The position numbers and the translations under genes are program-made. The notes beneath the pieces were generated by a model, which was not told the DNA's origin, made no database searches, and worked only from the letters and a program-made list of their open reading frames with translations. DNA of 33,844 bases from Onstottus_B sp049273855 (GTDB lineage: Bacteria; Acidobacteriota; Blastocatellia; UBA7656). How positions within the stretch are numbered: the stretch's first letter is position 1; the number at the start of each line of letters is the position of its first letter. Location of the stretch: the NCBI GenBank assembly GCA_049273855.1, contig JBASRN010000112.1:1-33844 (forward strand), in the 5' to 3' direction. Of the stretch, positions 30,903-33,844 are shown piece by piece.

Positions 30903-31442
30903 ATGGATCCACGAATCGTCCCGTTGTACTACCTGTGTTCGATTGCCGGCGTAGTAATGGTCGTCGGCGGAATCTGGCTAATTTACAAGCAGAAGATCTA
31001 TATCGACAGTGAGTCGAAGCAAGTTACGGAAATTGAGACGCCGATTGGGAAATTCAAAACGAATCTGCCGGCACTGGTGCTCTTTGCGTTGGGCTTTTTC
31101 CCGCTAATCTATCCAATCGTTCAAGCTAAGAGCTTTGCTCAAAAGCTTCAGATCTGCGGCGAAGTGGAGGCCGACACTTTCCCTGTGAACGTCTATGCAA
31201 TCGTGAAACTCGATTCTCTGCGAAACAGCCGAAGTTTTAAACTTCCCGTTCCTTTTCTGGAGGGCGTCACCGAGGATTATTTAGTTCTGTATGTCTCGCA
31301 GAACATACTAGACGAGCAGTCAGCAGTCATTGGACAAAACCGGGGGGGAGAGATTCACTTGGAGAAGATCAAGATTTCAGCAGGCATGTCGGAGAAGCTT
31401 AAACCGAACCCCTTACCACCCGTGCCAGATGAGTTTCACTGA
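30903..31442 (+). CDS. Two-helix membrane protein of unknown function
   Basis: A 179-aa protein with a strong ribosome site (AAGGAG at 30891-30896, 6 nt before ATG). Two hydrophobic segments are visible, at about residues 9-28 ('YYLCSIAGVVMVVGGIWLIY') and about 55-74 ('LPALVLFALGFFPLIYPIVQ'). Between them is a short polar loop (SESKQVTEIETPIGKFKTN). The C-terminal about 105 residues are soluble and beta-rich ('EVEADTFPVNVYAIVKLD', 'YLVLYVSQNILDEQS') and probably face the periplasm or cytoplasm as one domain. I recognise no family. It lies 14 nt upstream of a small secreted protein and is likely co-transcribed with it. Confidence 0.75.
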   Translation: MDPRIVPLYYLCSIAGVVMVVGGIWLIYKQKIYIDSESKQVTEIETPIGKFKTNLPALVLFALGFFPLIYPIVQAKSFAQKLQICGEVEADTFPVNVYAIVKLDSLRNSRSFKLPVPFLEGVTEDYLVLYVSQNILDEQSAVIGQNRGGEIHLEKIKISAGMSEKLKPNPLPPVPDEFH

Positions 31443-31456
31443 AGGGAGCAACTACT

Positions 31457-31798
31457 ATGATGAGATTTCGTGTTCCTATTCTCTTTACGCTGATTCTTTT
31501 CCTAATACTTACAACCCAGCTTGCGCATGCTCAAAAGTTCAAGTTGGAAGGTCAGGTGGTTGAGGCGACAACCCCGCCGAGGGGAATTGCGGCTCTTGTG
31601 GTAAAGTTGACTCCTTCCAAGGAGCTCAGCGAACCACAGAGGATCACCTCTACCGACCAGAATGGGCAGTTTCAATTCACCGATCTTACTCGGGGACGGT
31701 ATATGCTCGAAGTGCGCCAAGGGCTCACGCTTCTGCACCGGGAAATCTTGAGTATTGAAGAGAATATCAAGAAACAAATAACGCTCGGGAGACAGTAA
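31457..31798 (+). CDS. Small secreted protein with carboxypeptidase-regulatory-like domain
   Basis: A 113-aa protein with a clear Sec signal peptide: a basic N-terminus (MMRFR), a hydrophobic core (VPILFTLILFLILTTQL) and an AHA-Q cleavage site near residue 25. The mature part is a single beta-sandwich of the carboxypeptidase regulatory-like class ('FKLEGQVVEATTPPRGIAAL', 'TSTDQNGQFQFTDLTRGRYM', 'LEVRQGLTLLHREI'). Such domains are very frequent in secreted proteins of Acidobacteriota and Bacteroidota. Start is ATG 31457 (or 31460), with GGGAG 8 nt upstream. It forms a two-gene unit with the membrane protein before it. Confidence 0.75.
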   Translation: MMRFRVPILFTLILFLILTTQLAHAQKFKLEGQVVEATTPPRGIAALVVKLTPSKELSEPQRITSTDQNGQFQFTDLTRGRYMLEVRQGLTLLHREILSIEENIKKQITLGRQ

Positions 31799-31872
31799 AC
31801 CAGCGGCCTCTACTCTCGTTTTCTATTTCTTCGCTCCTTGAATCAGTTGTAACCGAGCTATCAACCGCAAAC

Positions 31873-32235
31873 TCAGTCACGCCATTGATGTTCAGCAGGG
31901 TTTTCGACGGTTCGAGGCACAGATACCGTTCTGAGAACTCTTCCTTTTTGATTCTTGTAATTCTCAAGGACCCGGTTCGCGACCAGTGCGAGACCTTCAC
32001 CATCGTTAACCCGCCGGTAAAGGTTGATAGTCAGCATGTCAGTCCATTTTGAAAGATCCTCCTGACCAGGAGGTGTAAATTCATGTTGGTCATTCTGTGA
32101 CCACCGATGCAGATACTGCGTTTGATTGAAACGCACGGTTGTCTCACTTTTAGCATCTGCTCTCTTTTGGGCTGACCCGATTGTGGCACAAAGAAAAAAC
32201 ATTGAGACAACGTAGCATAGATATGCTTTTGGCAT
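31873..32235 (-). CDS. Secreted protein of unknown function, possibly 3'-truncated
   Basis: Start at ATG 32235, set by GGAGG 7 nt upstream on the minus strand. The longer in-frame reading to 32478 overlaps the amidohydrolase gene and is not credible. The 120-aa product begins with a signal peptide (MPKAYLCYVVSMFFLCATIG, cleavage after GSA). The mature part contains 'RFNQTQYLHRWSQNDQHEFT', 'KWTDMLTINLYRRVNDGEGL' and 'ALVANRVLENYKNQKGRVLR'. The final residues ('ENPAEHQWRD') end abruptly, where one would expect a further strand-forming part, so a 3' truncation or frameshift is possible. It lies 40 nt after the amidohydrolase stop on the same strand. Confidence 0.6.
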   Translation of the reverse strand: MPKAYLCYVVSMFFLCATIGSAQKRADAKSETTVRFNQTQYLHRWSQNDQHEFTPPGQEDLSKWTDMLTINLYRRVNDGEGLALVANRVLENYKNQKGRVLRTVSVPRTVENPAEHQWRD

Positions 32236-32275
32236 TGCTTGACCTCCTGATAGCCCGGTGGCCGTGGTGTCGCAG

Positions 32276-33844
32276 CTATCGTGGTCTGGCCGCCTTGAGT
32301 ATCGCCGGTCGATCAACCAGGCGGCCGGAGTGCACCACCCGCCAGATCCGGCGCGTGTTGCGAATATCGGCGAGCGGATCGGCGTCGAGGAGGACGAGAT
32401 CGGCCCACTTTCCCACCTCGATGGTGCCGAGATCCTTACCCGCCCCGAGTATGCGGGCGGCGCCGCCCGTGCCGGCATGGATCGCCTGCGCCGGAGTTAA
32501 CCCCGCCGCGACCAGCTGCTCCAGCTCCATGTGCACACCGATTGGAATTTGCCAGATGTCGGTCCCAGTGCCGATGGTCACCCCGGCGCGCCACAACCTG
32601 GCCGCCGCTTCACGCGCGTGCTGAGCGTTCCGGGCCCACCGCTGCCGGTTCGCGGCACTAAGATTGAGCATCCAGTTAAAGTTTTCCCGCGCCGGCAGGA
32701 ACGGGGCAAGTTCCGCATCCTCATCGAGCAGCGCCGGCCGTTCGTTGAGCCGGACTGCAAAGTCAAGATAGACGATCGTGGGTACCACCCCGATATCGGC
32801 GGCCCGGAACAGCTGGATCAGGTCATCATACATGTAGGTGTTGCCCCGCGATTCGCAAAGGCCGATATGCTCCTTCGCGTCCATGCCGGCTGCGACCAGC
32901 GGCAATAGGTGCGCGCAGTGCCCGGTCCCTCGCATACCCCGGCGATGGGCTTCAGCGATCATGCGGACGTTGATGTCCCAGCGCCGGAACGTCCGGGTCT
33001 TGATGTGCTGCGCACCAAAGGCCTCGGCCAGGGCCACGGCGCGCCCGATGTGGCCCGGATCCGCCTCCGGCTCGATCCCGCGCCCCTGCTCCTCATCGAA
33101 GGGCCAGTCACTGTAGAACTGAAAGCCACCGTAGCCGACCCGGGGGCCCGGAAGCACTCCGGCTGCTATGGCATCCGCATACGCGACCAGGGGAGCCATG
33201 GAGGACCCTTGATCGCGCACAGTGGTGACCCCGAAATACAGGAAACCGGGGAGCAGGTCCGGCCGATACGTGTGCGCGTGGAGATCCATGAGGCCGGGGA
33301 TGACGAAGCGCCCCGCAGCGTCAAGCACACTAGCCGCACCGGTGGAAAGGCTGCCCGCTGGAGCGATCCGGGCGATCCGTCCTTGCTCAATCAGAATGTC
33401 GCGGGGAGTCGTCATCGGTCCGCCGGTTCCATCGACGATCCGAACGTTCCGGATCAGTGTCGGTTCCGCCATGGCCAGCGTGTAGGAGATCGGCCAGCCG
33501 ACCCTCTGTTCCCCGCCAGCGGGCGAGCGCAACCGCAGCCCTCCGTCGGAGACGAAGAGCAGAGTGCCGTCGCGCGACGACGAGGCATAGAGCGCCGCGT
33601 CATTTCCGATCGGCTTCGGGTCGGACAGCATCCCGGTGTGATCGAAAGGCGCCTGCCATAGGCGGTCGTGGCGGACGAACAGGATCGTGTGCTGCGGTGT
33701 CCATTGCAGAAAGATTGGCGCATCGGGGAAGTGCATCACCGCTTGCCGCTGGCCCGATAGCGGCACAAAGGTCGCGCGCCCGGGCTGGTTCGGATTGGCC
33801 CCACCGGACACCAGGAGCCCGTCCGACTCCGGACTCCATTGCGG
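32276..33844 (-). CDS. Amidohydrolase-family metal-dependent hydrolase with upstream WD40-like propeller, 5'-partial
   Basis: The reading frame is open to the right edge of the window (the first visible residues are PQWSPESDGLLVSGG, a PD40/WD40-like propeller blade), so the N-terminus is missing. The propeller remnant covers the first about 110 residues. The amidohydrolase domain follows, with 'RNVRIVDGTGG', the metal-binding HxH in 'PGLMDLHAHTYRPD' (codons at 33272-33280), 'QHIKTRTF' (likely carboxylated lysine), 'GTGHCAHL', 'KEHIGL' and 'TIGTGTDIW' (catalytic Asp). It ends with 'VGKWADLVLLDADPLADIRN', the usual closing beta segment. The propeller plus amidohydrolase architecture is common in TolB-like/imidazolonepropionase-like enzymes. 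The substrate is unknown. Confidence 0.87.
   Translation of the reverse strand, partial: PQWSPESDGLLVSGGANPNQPGRATFVPLSGQRQAVMHFPDAPIFLQWTPQHTILFVRHDRLWQAPFDHTGMLSDPKPIGNDAALYASSSRDGTLLFVSDGGLRLRSPAGGEQRVGWPISYTLAMAEPTLIRNVRIVDGTGGPMTTPRDILIEQGRIARIAPAGSLSTGAASVLDAAGRFVIPGLMDLHAHTYRPDLLPGFLYFGVTTVRDQGSSMAPLVAYADAIAAGVLPGPRVGYGGFQFYSDWPFDEEQGRGIEPEADPGHIGRAVALAEAFGAQHIKTRTFRRWDINVRMIAEAHRRGMRGTGHCAHLLPLVAAGMDAKEHIGLCESRGNTYMYDDLIQLFRAADIGVVPTIVYLDFAVRLNERPALLDEDAELAPFLPARENFNWMLNLSAANRQRWARNAQHAREAAARLWRAGVTIGTGTDIWQIPIGVHMELEQLVAAGLTPAQAIHAGTGGAARILGAGKDLGTIEVGKWADLVLLDADPLADIRNTRRIWRVVHSGRLVDRPAILKAARPR

Noticed and set aside
32909..33661. A 250-codon plus-strand open frame opposite the amidohydrolase
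   Set aside because: The minus strand carries all the metal-binding motifs; the plus-strand product is a shadow.

Overview
The window carries most of an extracellular contractile injection system (eCIS, a phage-tail-like particle of the Afp/PVC class) on the plus strand (1-27377). A convergent two-gene block that looks like selenoneine biosynthesis (senB-senA, minus strand, 27457-29927) follows. The right end (about 29.9-33.8 kb) is a looser accessory tail: small orphan proteins, palindromic repeats, a probable gene remnant and a partial amidohydrolase. The high GC, bacterial gene packing, short intergenic palindromes of the type 'AGCGCAGACCT...AGTCTGCG' and the gene style suggest a free-living, probably soil, Gram-negative bacterium. 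Acidobacteriota (Blastocatellia-like) is my best guess, but that is inference and not proven by any marker gene here.

Layout of the eCIS. The left edge cuts a AAA+ ATPase (Afp15/Pvc15 role). Next come two DUF4157-bearing cargo/effector candidates (1316-2899 and 3131-5584), with a 67-aa protein between them and a HEAT-repeat protein coupled to the second. Then come a Pvc16-type tube/sheath terminator, the sheath, the tube, a small tail-assembly chaperone with a DUF6760 reading frame lying in -1 phase behind it, a basic unknown protein, a Pvc7-type LysM baseplate protein, a gpD-like hub, a gpV-like spike, a PAAR tip, gp25, and two baseplate-J wedge proteins. The cluster ends with four paralogous 'GQ-L / HN+-L / PGxAID' proteins interleaved with a tail-protein-I that has an NHL beta-propeller fused in front. 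Many junctions are 4-nt ATGA/GTGA overlaps, so the block is probably read as one or a few long transcripts. No obvious tape-measure gene or receptor-binding fibre lies in the window.

The most noteworthy signals are these. (1) A textbook -1 programmed-frameshift site, GGGGGGG in X XXY YYZ phase followed by an 8+4 bp hairpin, sits exactly at the end of the tail-assembly chaperone and would fuse it to DUF6760. This mimics the G/GT arrangement of lambda-like phages. (2) A putative effector carries a C-terminal HELFGH motif reminiscent of the HExxGH zinc site of the M49 (DPP III) peptidases. It also has two about 80-residue repeats and lies next to a HEAT-repeat partner. (3) Four divergent copies of one structural module occur at the distal end of the eCIS operon. 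(4) An NHL propeller is fused to tail protein I. (5) senA/senB are present without senC (selD) in view, and SenA has an unusually long interdomain linker.
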